Below, piece by piece: positions 24,190-33,216 of a stretch of 62,106 nt of DNA. The stretch lies in NCBI GenBank assembly GCA_018376135.1, contig JAHABX010000020.1:1-62106 (forward strand), read 5' to 3'. Made by a program: the position numbers and the translations under genes. The DNA is from Clostridiales bacterium (GTDB taxonomy: Bacteria > Bacillota > Clostridia > Lachnospirales > Lachnospiraceae). Below the pieces are notes generated by a model that was not told the DNA's origin, did not search any database, and saw only the letters and a program-made list of their open reading frames with translations. Each line of letters starts with the position of its first letter. Within the stretch, counting starts at the first letter, position 1.

Positions 24190-24537
24190 GTGATTATCAG
24201 ACGTGGAGATGTCTATTATGCAGATTTAAGACCGGTCATCGGATCAGAGCAGGGAGGAATCCGTCCGGTGCTGATCATTCAGAATGATATCGGGAACAAA
24301 CACAGCCCGACGGTCATCTGCGCAGCGATTACGTCAAAGATGAATAAGGCAAAGCTTCCGACTCATGTGGAGCTGGATGCCGCCACTTATCATATGGTGA
24401 AGGATTCCGTTATTCTGCTGGAGCAGCTTCGCACGATCGATAAGAAGAGACTGAAAGACAAGGTGTGCCATCTGGACGCTTCCATATTGAAAAAAATAGA
24501 TTCTGCATTGAAAATCAGCCTGGAATTGGATACATAG
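24190..24537 (+). CDS. EndoA/MazF-type mRNA interferase, no antitoxin gene seen
   Basis: A 115-residue PemK/MazF toxin starting at GTG with the typical MIIRRGDVYYADL start and GSEQGGIRPVLIIQND motif. It cuts mRNA at short sequences. In Bacillus the antitoxin EndoAI lies between alr and endoA; here that gap is only 60 bp and contains no candidate gene, nor does the 109-bp gap downstream. The protein looks intact, so it is either controlled by an antitoxin encoded elsewhere or has a domesticated role. Confidence 0.9.
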   Translation: MIIRRGDVYYADLRPVIGSEQGGIRPVLIIQNDIGNKHSPTVICAAITSKMNKAKLPTHVELDAATYHMVKDSVILLEQLRTIDKKRLKDKVCHLDASILKKIDSALKISLELDT

Positions 24538-24646
24538 GCTTGCAAACCCTGATTTTGGATGATACAATGTAGATTATTGCATTGAGCAGTGCCGAGAGCA
24601 CCGGCAGATGCGCAGAAAGAAACAAAAGAAAGAAGGAGAATTATTT

Positions 24647-25375
24647 ATGTCAGGACATTCCAAGTTCGCAAACATAAAACATAAAAAAGAGAAAAACGAT
24701 GCGGCAAAAGGAAAGATCTTCACAATTATCGGACGTGAGATCGCAGTGGCAGTCAAAGAGGGCGGTCCGGATCCCAACAATAACAGCCGTCTGCGTGATG
24801 TGATCGCAAAGGCAAAGGCAAATAATATGCCCAATGATACCATTGACCGCGGAATCAAGCGTGCGGCAGGAGATGCGAATGCAGTCAACTACGAGCACGT
24901 TACATATGAAGGCTACGGACCAAGCGGTATCGCCATCATTGTTGAGGCACTGACAGACAACAAGAACCGTACCGCATCCAATGTAAGGAATGCGTTTACC
25001 AAAGGAAACGGAAGCCTGGGAACGACCGGCTGCGTATCCTATATGTTTGATCAGAAGGGACAGATCATCATTGACCGTGAGGAGTATGAAGCGGAGGCAG
25101 ATGATGTGATGATGCTGGCGCTGGACGCAGGCGCAGAGGATTTCTCAGAGGAGGAGGACAGCTTTGAGGTGCTGACTTCTCCGGAAGATTTCTCCGTGGT
25201 ACGCGAGGCCCTGGAAAAGGAAGGTATCCCCATGGCGCAGGCTGAGATCACCATGATCCCGCAGACCTATGTGAACCTGACAGATGAGAACGATATTAAG
25301 TTCCTGAACCGTACCCTGGATCTTCTGGATGAGGATGACGATGTTCAGGCAGTTTATCATAACTGGGAAGAGTAA
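24647..25375 (+). CDS. YebC/PmpR-family regulator
   Basis: A 242-residue protein with the family start SGHSKFANIKHKK and the usual length. Members act as transcription regulators or as factors that help ribosomes through difficult proline stretches. The start at 24647 is chosen for AAGGAGAA upstream; an in-frame ATG at 24608 is likely too early. The acidic C-terminus (DEDDDVQAVYHN) is typical. Confidence 0.9.
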   Translation: MSGHSKFANIKHKKEKNDAAKGKIFTIIGREIAVAVKEGGPDPNNNSRLRDVIAKAKANNMPNDTIDRGIKRAAGDANAVNYEHVTYEGYGPSGIAIIVEALTDNKNRTASNVRNAFTKGNGSLGTTGCVSYMFDQKGQIIIDREEYEAEADDVMMLALDAGAEDFSEEEDSFEVLTSPEDFSVVREALEKEGIPMAQAEITMIPQTYVNLTDENDIKFLNRTLDLLDEDDDVQAVYHNWEE

Positions 25376-25380
25376 GAGCG

Positions 25381-26289
25381 ATGTTTAGAGAAGGTACATG
25401 CCCCATATGCCATGAGAAGATACAGGTTCCGGATGACAGAGAAAAGATCCTCTGTATGTACTGCGGAAAGGAGATCCGTGTATCTGAGGCATTGGAAAGC
25501 AAAAATGAAATGGATTCTTCCATGTATGAAGAGAATTACCGGGAGTCCCTTCAGGGGCTTCAGGAGCTGATCCGCGGCTGCTGCAGACCCATGCAGGATT
25601 TTAAGCGCGATATTTATGCGGGGATATTTGACCAGTTCTATGCGTCCAGACGCAGTACGTTCCGGGCGATTGAATATGTATACCAGTATCATCAGGAACC
25701 GGAAAAATGGCTGGAAGAGATGACGGAGTGCCTGATGGATGCGGTTCAGGAAGGACTGAAAAAGTGTAAGACCAGAGGAAAGCAGAATCAGCAGCAGCTG
25801 GATTACAATTTTCTGGTCAGCGTCTATCTGATCCCTGCGGTACTGAAGTACGGGGCATCCTTTTCGGAGCCTTTTGCGGACTGCCTGATCGTGAGATGGA
25901 ACAAGGCGTTCCAGACCTCTATCGGCAAGGCGAGATTTGAGGATATTCAGGGAGGCTTCCGCAGGAAGCTCTGTTATGTGACTACGGTAGTATGCGAGTG
26001 CCTTGGAAAGGGTGCGGACTGCTATGAGCTGAGGCTTCTGAAGGATTATCGTGATCAGTATATGGAAAGCACGCCGGAAGGACATCGTATGGTAGAGGAG
26101 TATTATGATATTGCGCCCACCATCGTGAAGCGGATGGAGAAGCAGCCGGACCGCAGACAGATATACGAGGAGCTGTATCAGGACTATCTGATGCCGTGCA
26201 TCCGGTATATTGAAGCGGAGGAATACGAGGCATGCAGGGAAAAGTATCAGGATATGGTATTTGACCTGAAGAAAAAATACATGAACTAA
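25381..26289 (+). CDS. Zinc-ribbon protein of unknown function
   Basis: A 302-residue protein with an N-terminal zinc ribbon (CPIC at residues 7-10 and CMYC near residues 25-28) followed by a largely helical, charged region without membrane segments. I recognise no family beyond the ribbon. It starts only 6 bp after the yebC stop with a weak ribosome binding site and is probably translated as part of that unit. Confidence 0.7.
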   Translation: MFREGTCPICHEKIQVPDDREKILCMYCGKEIRVSEALESKNEMDSSMYEENYRESLQGLQELIRGCCRPMQDFKRDIYAGIFDQFYASRRSTFRAIEYVYQYHQEPEKWLEEMTECLMDAVQEGLKKCKTRGKQNQQQLDYNFLVSVYLIPAVLKYGASFSEPFADCLIVRWNKAFQTSIGKARFEDIQGGFRRKLCYVTTVVCECLGKGADCYELRLLKDYRDQYMESTPEGHRMVEEYYDIAPTIVKRMEKQPDRRQIYEELYQDYLMPCIRYIEAEEYEACREKYQDMVFDLKKKYMN

Positions 26290-26315
26290 ATACAAAGCAG
26301 AAAGAGGGAAGAGGA

Positions 26316-27599
26316 ATGAACAAACCATTCAGACCGGACACCATCTGCGTACAGGCAGGATGGAAGCCAAAAAAAGGAGAGCCGAGAGTTCTTCCAATCT
26401 ATCAGAGCACCACGTTTAAGTATGATACCACAGAGGAGATGGGCAGACTGTTTGCCCTGGAGGATGAGGGATATTTCTATACCCGTCTTCAGAATCCCAC
26501 CAATGATGCAGTAGCAGAGAAGATCGCAGAGCTGGAGGGCGGTGTGGCGGCAATGCTCACATCTTCCGGTCAGGCAGCGAATTTCTATACGATTGCCAAT
26601 CTGTGTCAGGCAGGAGACCATATCGTATGCTCAGCCAAGGTATATGGAGGAACCTTTAATCTGTATGCGGCTACCATTAAGAAGCTGGGTATTGACTGTA
26701 CATTTGTAGATCCGGATGCTTCCGCAGAAGAGATCGACAGAGCATTTCAGCCCAATACCAAGGCGGTCGTAGGTGAGACCATTGCCAATCCGGCGCTGAC
26801 CGTTCTGGATATTGAGAAGTTTTCTGCCCTTGCGCATAAGCACGGTGTGCCCATGATCGTGGACAATACCTTTGCTACCCCGATCAACTGCCGTCCCTTT
26901 GAGTTTGGTGCGGATATTGTGACCCATTCTACTACAAAGTACATGGATGGTCATGCCATGGCAGTGGGCGGCTGTATCGTTGACAGCGGCAATTTTGACT
27001 GGGATGCCCATGGAGATAAGTTCCCGGGACTGACCACGCCGGATGAGACCTATCATGGAGTGGTGTATTCCAAACAGTTCGGTAAGAAGGCATTTATTAC
27101 CAAGGCAACGGCACAGCTTATGCGTGACCTGGGAAGCATCCCGGCTCCGATGAATTCTTTCCTGCTGAACATTGGTCTGGAGACTCTGCCGCTGCGTGTG
27201 GAGAAGCATTGCAGCAATGCAAAGAAGGTGGCACAGTTCCTGCGGGATCATGAAAAGGTAGAGTTCGTCAACTGCGCCATGCTGGAGGGCGACCGGTATT
27301 ATGAGACGGCACAGAAGTATATGCCGAACGGAACCTGCGGTGTCCTTTCCTTCGGACTGAAAGGGACTAAGGAGGACGCGGTGCGCTTTATGGACAGCCT
27401 GAAGCTGTGTGCCATCGTTACTCATGTGGCAGACGCACGTACCTGTGTGCTTCATCCGGCAAGCCATACTCATCGTCAGATGAACGAGGAGCAGCTTCGT
27501 GAGGCCGGTGTGACGCCGGGTATGATCCGTCTGTCTGTCGGTATCGAGAATCCGCAGGACATCATCGAAGATCTGGAGCAGGCGCTGGCTCAGGTGTAG
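26316..27599 (+). CDS. metY: O-acetylhomoserine sulfhydrylase
   Basis: A 427-residue PLP enzyme of the Cys/Met-metabolism family that makes homocysteine from O-acetylhomoserine and sulfide. The PLP lysine sits in THSTTKYMDGH, and length and N-terminal pattern match O-acetylhomoserine aminocarboxypropyltransferases rather than the shorter MetB/MetC. I see no SAM riboswitch or T-box in the short upstream gap. A strong hairpin follows. Confidence 0.92.
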   Translation: MNKPFRPDTICVQAGWKPKKGEPRVLPIYQSTTFKYDTTEEMGRLFALEDEGYFYTRLQNPTNDAVAEKIAELEGGVAAMLTSSGQAANFYTIANLCQAGDHIVCSAKVYGGTFNLYAATIKKLGIDCTFVDPDASAEEIDRAFQPNTKAVVGETIANPALTVLDIEKFSALAHKHGVPMIVDNTFATPINCRPFEFGADIVTHSTTKYMDGHAMAVGGCIVDSGNFDWDAHGDKFPGLTTPDETYHGVVYSKQFGKKAFITKATAQLMRDLGSIPAPMNSFLLNIGLETLPLRVEKHCSNAKKVAQFLRDHEKVEFVNCAMLEGDRYYETAQKYMPNGTCGVLSFGLKGTKEDAVRFMDSLKLCAIVTHVADARTCVLHPASHTHRQMNEEQLREAGVTPGMIRLSVGIENPQDIIEDLEQALAQV

Positions 27600-27626
27600 A
27601 CAGGGCTTTGCAGTGTGTATAATATG

Positions 27627-27677
27627 CCGGTCTTTCTGTCATACTAACTGCAGTATGGCAGAAAGGCTGGTTTTTTT
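27627..27677 (+). terminator. metY terminator abutting the tepA start codon
   Basis: Bases 27627-27645 pair with 27652-27670 along 19 bp, including three G-T wobbles, followed by seven T (27671-27677). The ATG of the next gene begins at once at 27678, so its only Shine-Dalgarno-like bases (AAAGG) are in the right arm. A TATAAT at 27618-27623 could start a short transcript just upstream. Confidence 0.85.
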
Positions 27678-28340
27678 ATGGCAGAAAACGAAGACGAACT
27701 GGAGAAATACGGGCAGCCAAAGGAGCTGCAGGACAAGGAGAGATCGCATATCCAGCTTCTGACGATCATTGGGGAGGTGGAAGGGCACGAGTGCCTGGCA
27801 GCGAACAGCAAGACAACAAAATATGAGCATGTGCTTCCCATGCTGGCAGCAGTGGAGGAAAATCCGAAGATCCATGGTCTGCTGGTCATGATCAATACGG
27901 TGGGCGGAGATGTGGAGAGCGGACTTGCCATTGCGGAGATGATCGCTTCCGTCAGTAAGCCTACCGTGTCGCTGGTGCTGGGAGGCAGTCATTCCATCGG
28001 GGTTCCGCTGGCAGTGTCTGCGGATTATTCCTTTATTGTTCCGACGGGCACCATGATGATCCATCCGGTGCGTATGACAGGACTGATCATCGGTGTGGCA
28101 CAGACCTTTGATTATTTCCAGAAGATACAGGACCGGATCAGCGGATTTATCGCGGATCACAGCCGGATCGGGAGAGAACGCCTTGTGGAGCTGATGCTGG
28201 AGACCGGAGAGCTGACGAAGGATGTGGGAAGCGTTCTGGTCGGAGAGCAGGCGGTACAGGAAGGGATCATTGACGAGGTGGGAGGCATCAGCCAGGCTTT
28301 CCGGAAGCTGAAGAGCATGATGGAGGAGCGTTCCCGGTAG
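27678..28340 (+). CDS. TepA/ClpP-like serine protease
   Basis: A 220-residue cytoplasmic protein of the ClpP/crotonase fold, closest to TepA (YmfB), the translocation-enhancing protein of Bacillus. Ser106 in GGSHSIG and His129 in MMIHPVRM fit the catalytic pair, and INTVGGDVESG is the conserved oxyanion strand. Its start codon touches the T-run of the preceding terminator, which makes its own translation initiation unusual. Confidence 0.85.
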   Translation: MAENEDELEKYGQPKELQDKERSHIQLLTIIGEVEGHECLAANSKTTKYEHVLPMLAAVEENPKIHGLLVMINTVGGDVESGLAIAEMIASVSKPTVSLVLGGSHSIGVPLAVSADYSFIVPTGTMMIHPVRMTGLIIGVAQTFDYFQKIQDRISGFIADHSRIGRERLVELMLETGELTKDVGSVLVGEQAVQEGIIDEVGGISQAFRKLKSMMEERSR

Positions 28341-28346
28341 AGTTAT

Positions 28347-28366
28347 CCGGGAAAGAAGCTTCCCGG
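28347..28366 (+). other. Hairpin between tepA and the AEC gene
   Basis: CCGGGAA (28347-28353) pairs with TTCCCGG (28360-28366) around AGAAGC. No clear T-run follows, so termination would be weak. Confidence 0.45.
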
Positions 28367-28431
28367 CAGACAGGCTGCCTCCTTGCATTTTTGTACAGAT
28401 GTGGTATGCTATTGTCGGAGGAAGAATACGG

Positions 28432-29349
28432 ATGATAGATACGTTGATAAGCCTGATGATAAAGGTAGTGCTTCTTGTTGCACTGGGCTATGCTGTGAAG
28501 AAAAAAGGAATGATTACAGAGGAATTTGAACGGGGACTGTCCAATCTGGTGGTGAACGTCATATTTCCGATCAGTGTGATCGCATCGGCAAACAATGATT
28601 TTTCTGCAGAAAAGATGCGGAATATCATGGCGATCATGGCGGTTGCACTGATCTATTACATAGGGGCGATCCTGCTGTCCACCAGACTGGGTAAGCTTTT
28701 GAGGCTGTCGGAGGCGAACCGGCACATTTTCATGACCATGTCTGTATTCGCCAATACCGGCTTTATCGGGATCCCGGTGGTGCTGGAGCTGTACGGAAGC
28801 GAGGGGATGCTGTATGCCGTCCTTTATAATATGTTCTATCAGTTCTTTTTCTTTACCTACGGAATTGCCATGTTAAGCGGAGGCGGCAGCTTCCGTCTGA
28901 AGGATGCATGGAATCCGTGCATCCAGTCTGCATTGCTGGCGTTTGTCCTTTTCCTGCTCCAGGTGCGTTTCCCGGCGCCGGTACAGGGGACGATCGAGAC
29001 CATCGGGAATATGGTGGTGCCTCTGTCCATGATGATCATCGGATTCGGTCTGACCGAGGTGCGGTTCGGAGAGATCCTGAAGGATGCCCGTGCATATGCG
29101 GTTTCGGCGCTGAGACTTCTTGTATTTCCGGTGCTGGTCTATATGGGCTGCCGGCTGGTCGGTATGGGACAGGAGCTGACCATGATCGCAGCGATCATGT
29201 CCGGTATTCCCAGCGGATCCATGAACGTCATCATGGCGAAGCAGTATGGATGCGACATGGAATTTGCCACAAAGGCTGTGGTACAGAGCATGATCTTTGG
29301 CGTGATAACAATTCCGCTGCTTGTGACGGCGGGAAATATATTCTGGTAA
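28432..29349 (+). CDS. AEC-family transporter
   Basis: A 305-residue membrane protein with about ten hydrophobic helices and the AEC (auxin efflux carrier) pattern, including NTGFIGIP and the C-terminal GIPSGSMNVIMA segment. Relatives move organic anions such as malate or amino-acid-like compounds; the substrate here is unknown. The start at 28432 is chosen for GGAGG upstream; an in-frame ATG at 28399 is less likely. Confidence 0.85.
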   Translation: MIDTLISLMIKVVLLVALGYAVKKKGMITEEFERGLSNLVVNVIFPISVIASANNDFSAEKMRNIMAIMAVALIYYIGAILLSTRLGKLLRLSEANRHIFMTMSVFANTGFIGIPVVLELYGSEGMLYAVLYNMFYQFFFFTYGIAMLSGGGSFRLKDAWNPCIQSALLAFVLFLLQVRFPAPVQGTIETIGNMVVPLSMMIIGFGLTEVRFGEILKDARAYAVSALRLLVFPVLVYMGCRLVGMGQELTMIAAIMSGIPSGSMNVIMAKQYGCDMEFATKAVVQSMIFGVITIPLLVTAGNIFW

Positions 29350-29363
29350 GGAGATAATGAAAA

Positions 29364-30809
29364 ATGAGAGTATTACAGGATTTAAAGCCACAGGGCGTAT
29401 GGAGATTTTTTGAAGATTTGTGTGCGATCCCTCATGGCTCCTACAATGAGAAGGGGGTCAGCGATTATTGTGCTGCCTTTGCAAGGGAGCGGGGGCTTGA
29501 GTATTATCAGGATGAGGCATGGAATGTGGTCATCATCAAGGAGGCGTCAGCCGGATACGAAGATGCAGAGCCGCTGATCCTTCAGGGGCATCTGGATATG
29601 GTATGCGAGAAGAAGCAGGACTGTGATCTGGATTTTATGAAGGACGGACTCCGCCTGAAGGTGGACGGAGATTATGTATATGCAGAGGGAACGACTCTTG
29701 GCGGTGATGACGGGATCGCCATTGCCTATGCCCTTGCCATTCTGGATGATGACAGCATCGTACATCCGAGACTGGAAGCGGTGTTCACGACCGCCGAGGA
29801 GGTGGGCATGGATGGTGTGAAAGCACTGGATGTGTCCATGCTGAAGGGACATACGGTACTGAATCTGGATTCCGAGGAAGAGGGAACTCTTCTGGTCGGC
29901 TGTGCAGGCGGCTGCGGAGCCGTCATTACGCTTCCGGTTCAGAGAGAGGCGGCATCCGGGATTTTCGTGAAGCTGACCGTGGGAGGGCTCCTGGGAGGAC
30001 ATTCCGGTGCGGAGATTGATAAAGGAAGAGGAAATGCAAATATCCTGCTTGCAAGAGTTCTGGGCAGCCTGGAAGGGAAAGCAGACTTCCGTATACTGAC
30101 GGTATCCGGCGGCAGAAAGGACAATGCCATCCCGAGAGAAAGTACGGCAGAGCTTTTGGTTCCGGCAGGAGAGCTGGAGAAGGTCAAGGCAGTCTGCCGG
30201 ACCTGTGACGCAGAGCTGAAGGCAGAGTATGCATCCACAGATGCAGGAGTAAGCGTGGAGCTGACTGCGGCAGAGGAAAAGGAGGCACAGGTGCTGGATG
30301 CAGTGTCTGCACAGAATATACTGACCATGCTTCTGGCCGTCCCCAATGGGATCCAGACCATGAGCGCAGATATTCAGGGACTTGTGGAGACCTCTCTGAA
30401 CCTTGGAGTGCTGGTTACCGAGGATGCACAGATGGAGCTTCGGTATTCAGTCCGCAGTTCCGTCGGAACGGCGAAGGACTGGCTGACTAGGAAGATGGAG
30501 CTGATCGCCGGACGGCTGGGAGGCTCTGTGGAGGTGAGAGGACCTTACCCGGCATGGGAATACCGCAAGGATTCTCCGCTTCGTGAGGACATGGTGCGCA
30601 TCTATGAAGAAATGTTCGGTGCAGCGCCAAAGGTGGAGGCGATCCACGCAGGACTGGAATGCGGTATTCTGGCGTCCAAGATCGAGGATCTGGACTGTGT
30701 ATCCATGGGGCCGGATATGCTGGATATCCATACGACGGAGGAGCGTGCAAGTATTGCTTCTGTTGAGCGGATGTGGAATTACATTCTGGAGATCCTGAAA
30801 AGAAAATAA
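29364..30809 (+). CDS. pepD: Aminoacyl-histidine dipeptidase
   Basis: A 481-residue M20-family metallopeptidase that cleaves Xaa-His and other dipeptides. Metal-binding motifs are clear: GHLDMV near residue 75, GGDDG near 115 and the catalytic EE pair in FTTAEEVG. No signal peptide is present, so it acts in the cytoplasm. It follows the AEC transporter by 14 bp and ends in a strong terminator. Confidence 0.92.
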   Translation: MRVLQDLKPQGVWRFFEDLCAIPHGSYNEKGVSDYCAAFARERGLEYYQDEAWNVVIIKEASAGYEDAEPLILQGHLDMVCEKKQDCDLDFMKDGLRLKVDGDYVYAEGTTLGGDDGIAIAYALAILDDDSIVHPRLEAVFTTAEEVGMDGVKALDVSMLKGHTVLNLDSEEEGTLLVGCAGGCGAVITLPVQREAASGIFVKLTVGGLLGGHSGAEIDKGRGNANILLARVLGSLEGKADFRILTVSGGRKDNAIPRESTAELLVPAGELEKVKAVCRTCDAELKAEYASTDAGVSVELTAAEEKEAQVLDAVSAQNILTMLLAVPNGIQTMSADIQGLVETSLNLGVLVTEDAQMELRYSVRSSVGTAKDWLTRKMELIAGRLGGSVEVRGPYPAWEYRKDSPLREDMVRIYEEMFGAAPKVEAIHAGLECGILASKIEDLDCVSMGPDMLDIHTTEERASIASVERMWNYILEILKRK

Positions 30810-30829
30810 ATGACAAAGCTGTGAAACGG

Positions 30830-30872
30830 CGGAGCGTATGACTGATATTCAGTGATGCGCTCCGTTTTTTTT
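30830..30872 (+). terminator. pepD terminator
   Basis: CGGAGCG (30830-30836) pairs with CGCTCCG (30858-30864), with an inner ACTGA/TCAGT stem, followed by eight T. Confidence 0.85.
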
Positions 30873-30975
30873 CTGTTCTTACATCAGCCTTAAGAGAATG
30901 TGAAGATTCCTTAAGATTTTCCAAAGTCGCACATTTTTGAAACAAAGTATGATATGGTTATACAGGAATTATTTC

Positions 30976-31004
30976 TTGACAAACAGAAGTAAAAGTATTA
31001 TTGT
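30976..31004 (+). promoter_or_regulatory. Promoter of the MacAB-like operon
   Basis: TTGACA (30976-30981) and TATTGT (30999-31004) with a 17-bp spacer, in an AT-rich gap (30873-31072) that otherwise shows nothing else. Confidence 0.65.
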
Positions 31005-31072
31005 ATTAATAGACTAGAACAATAAAGTAATAGTACAATGGTGCTTTTCAAAAAGAGAGGAGTGTTTATCAC

Positions 31073-31798
31073 TTGGAGACGCTGGTAGAAGTGCAGGATA
31101 TGTGCAAAATCTATAATCCCGGCGAGAATGAGGTACGTGCACTGGATCATGTGAACCTGACCATCAGCCGAGGGGAGTTTGTCGCGATCATCGGACATTC
31201 CGGTTCGGGCAAATCAACTCTTATGAATATGCTTGGCTGTCTGGATGTTCCTACATCCGGCAGATATTTCCTGAACGGAAAGGATGTATCCAATCTGTCA
31301 GATGACGAGCTTTCTGATATCAGGAATCTGGAGATCGGATTCATTTTTCAGGGCTTTAATCTGATCCCGAATCTGACCGCAAAGGAGAATGTGGAGCTGC
31401 CGCTGATCTACCGCGGAGTAGGCAGAAAGGAAAGAGAGGCTCTGGCGGAAGAATCTCTGGAGGTTGTAGGGCTTGCACATCGTATGGACCATAAGCCCAG
31501 CGAGATGTCGGGAGGACAGCAGCAGAGAGTGGCGATTGCCCGTGCCATTGCCGCAAAGCCTCCGGTCATTCTGGCGGATGAGCCCACCGGCAATCTGGAT
31601 TCCAGATCCACACAGGATATTATGGATGTGCTGAAGGAGCTGCACAGCAGCGGAAGAACGGTTATCCTGATTACTCACGATGATGAGATCGCCGCGCAGG
31701 TAAAGCGGGTGATCCGTATCAAGGACGGAAAAGTAGAAGCAGATTTCATGAATGAAGGAGAAGCAGACAGCAATGAAGATGAAGTGGATGAAAAATAA
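31073..31798 (+). CDS. MacB-type ABC transporter ATP-binding protein
   Basis: A 241-residue ATPase of the LolD/MacB class: Walker A GHSGSGKST, signature MSGGQQQRVAIARA, Walker B ILADEPTGNLD. The acidic C-terminal tail is longer than usual. It starts with TTG at 31073 behind a GAGGAG motif. Its end overlaps the start of the adaptor gene by 26 bp. With the next two genes it forms a MacA-MacB-like export system split into ATPase and permease. Confidence 0.9.
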   Translation: METLVEVQDMCKIYNPGENEVRALDHVNLTISRGEFVAIIGHSGSGKSTLMNMLGCLDVPTSGRYFLNGKDVSNLSDDELSDIRNLEIGFIFQGFNLIPNLTAKENVELPLIYRGVGRKEREALAEESLEVVGLAHRMDHKPSEMSGGQQQRVAIARAIAAKPPVILADEPTGNLDSRSTQDIMDVLKELHSSGRTVILITHDDEIAAQVKRVIRIKDGKVEADFMNEGEADSNEDEVDEK

Positions 31799-33212
31799 AG
31801 ATGCGGAGACGGCAGCAGACAGTCTTCAGGTGATCGATCTGGAGGATAAGCCGGTTAAAAAGAAAAAGAAAAAAGAAAAGAAGATCCTGACCCCGGCAGA
31901 GAAAAAGAAGAGAAGAAAACGTATTCTTATGGGCGCAGCAGCTGCATGTCTGGCGTTGTTCATCGTAAGCCGCCTGTTTGCACCGGAGGTACACCCGGTG
32001 GTGAATGTGCGGGCTGCAGAGACCGGAACCATCAGTCAGACGGTGGATACCAGCGGCAATGTGAAGACGGAAGAACGCAAGACCTACTTTTCCCCGCTCA
32101 GTGCGAAGGTGTCAGAGTTAAGTGTGGCGGCAGGAGATGCGGTAGCGGCAGGGGATGTGCTGCTGGTCTATGACGCGGAGGATTTAAGCCTCCGTCAGGA
32201 GGAAGCAAAGCTTCAGAATGACGAGGCATATTATACCTATCAGGATACGGTGGGTAAGAGCAATAAGCAGGCTGCGGAATACAGCCGGTCCAGTCATGAC
32301 GTGGAGATCCTGGAGCAGCAGGTGGAGGACTGGAAAGCCAATGTGCGTGCACTGAATCAGTATATTACAGACATGGGCTGTTTCCTCAGGGAGGCGGTCA
32401 ATGACGGCCATGAGAATTCTGCAGAGGAATATCAGTCCAAGATCGATCAGGCAACCAATGATCTGGCAGTGAAGCAGGAAGAGCTGGCGGAGTTTGAAAG
32501 CGACCTGGCAGAACAGAAGAGCATTAAAAATTCTTCTGAGGATACCATGCTGACCGCGGACGGGAAAAAACAGGTGGAAGCGACCAAGGAGCTGGCTGCG
32601 CTGAAAGCAGAGAAGGTATCTGCTGCAGTGGAAGAGGTTTCCGGCGGTCTGAAGGCAGAGTTCGGCGGTATCGTGACGGAAGTAAAGGCAGTAGAAGGAA
32701 GTGTGATCGAAGAAAGCGGCGAGCTTCTGACGGTAGAGAGTAATGAGAAGGTCTGTGTGGAGATTTCCCTGAGCAAGAGTGATCTTGAGAAGGTGAAGGA
32801 GGGACAGAAAGCAGTCGTCACCATCGTAGGAAAGCAATATGACGGAACCGTCACCAGGATCAGCAAGTCCGCTACAAAGAACGAAAAGGGCGCTTCTGTG
32901 GTATCCGGAGAAATACATATTGACAATCCGGACGAGGACATTTTCCTCGGAGTAGAGGCAAAGGTCTCCATCGAAGGACAGAAGGCAGAGAATGTCATCA
33001 TGGTTCCGGTAGAGGCAGTCAATATCGGCAAGGACGGCAGTTTTGTCTATGTGGTGAACAACGGCATTATGGAGAAAAAGAATGTGGAAACGGGCATTGC
33101 TTCTCCTGAGTATATGGAGATCCGGTCAGGACTTGACGGAAGTGAGCAGGTGGTGCTGAACGCAGGTGTCGGAATCGAAGAAGGCTCACAGGTAACACCG
33201 GTGGAGGGCTAA
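31773..33212 (+). CDS. MacA/HlyD-type membrane-fusion adaptor
   Basis: A 479-residue protein with a very Lys-rich cytoplasmic start, one membrane helix at about residues 50-70, then a lipoyl-like domain split by a long coiled-coil hairpin and a beta-barrel region, the layout of MacA/YknX adaptors. In Gram-positives such adaptors work on the outer face of the membrane with a FtsX-like permease. The start at 31773 is the likely one; ATG 31752 is an alternative. Confidence 0.88.
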   Translation: MKMKWMKNKDAETAADSLQVIDLEDKPVKKKKKKEKKILTPAEKKKRRKRILMGAAAACLALFIVSRLFAPEVHPVVNVRAAETGTISQTVDTSGNVKTEERKTYFSPLSAKVSELSVAAGDAVAAGDVLLVYDAEDLSLRQEEAKLQNDEAYYTYQDTVGKSNKQAAEYSRSSHDVEILEQQVEDWKANVRALNQYITDMGCFLREAVNDGHENSAEEYQSKIDQATNDLAVKQEELAEFESDLAEQKSIKNSSEDTMLTADGKKQVEATKELAALKAEKVSAAVEEVSGGLKAEFGGIVTEVKAVEGSVIEESGELLTVESNEKVCVEISLSKSDLEKVKEGQKAVVTIVGKQYDGTVTRISKSATKNEKGASVVSGEIHIDNPDEDIFLGVEAKVSIEGQKAENVIMVPVEAVNIGKDGSFVYVVNNGIMEKKNVETGIASPEYMEIRSGLDGSEQVVLNAGVGIEEGSQVTPVEG

Positions 33213-33216
33213 CAGA

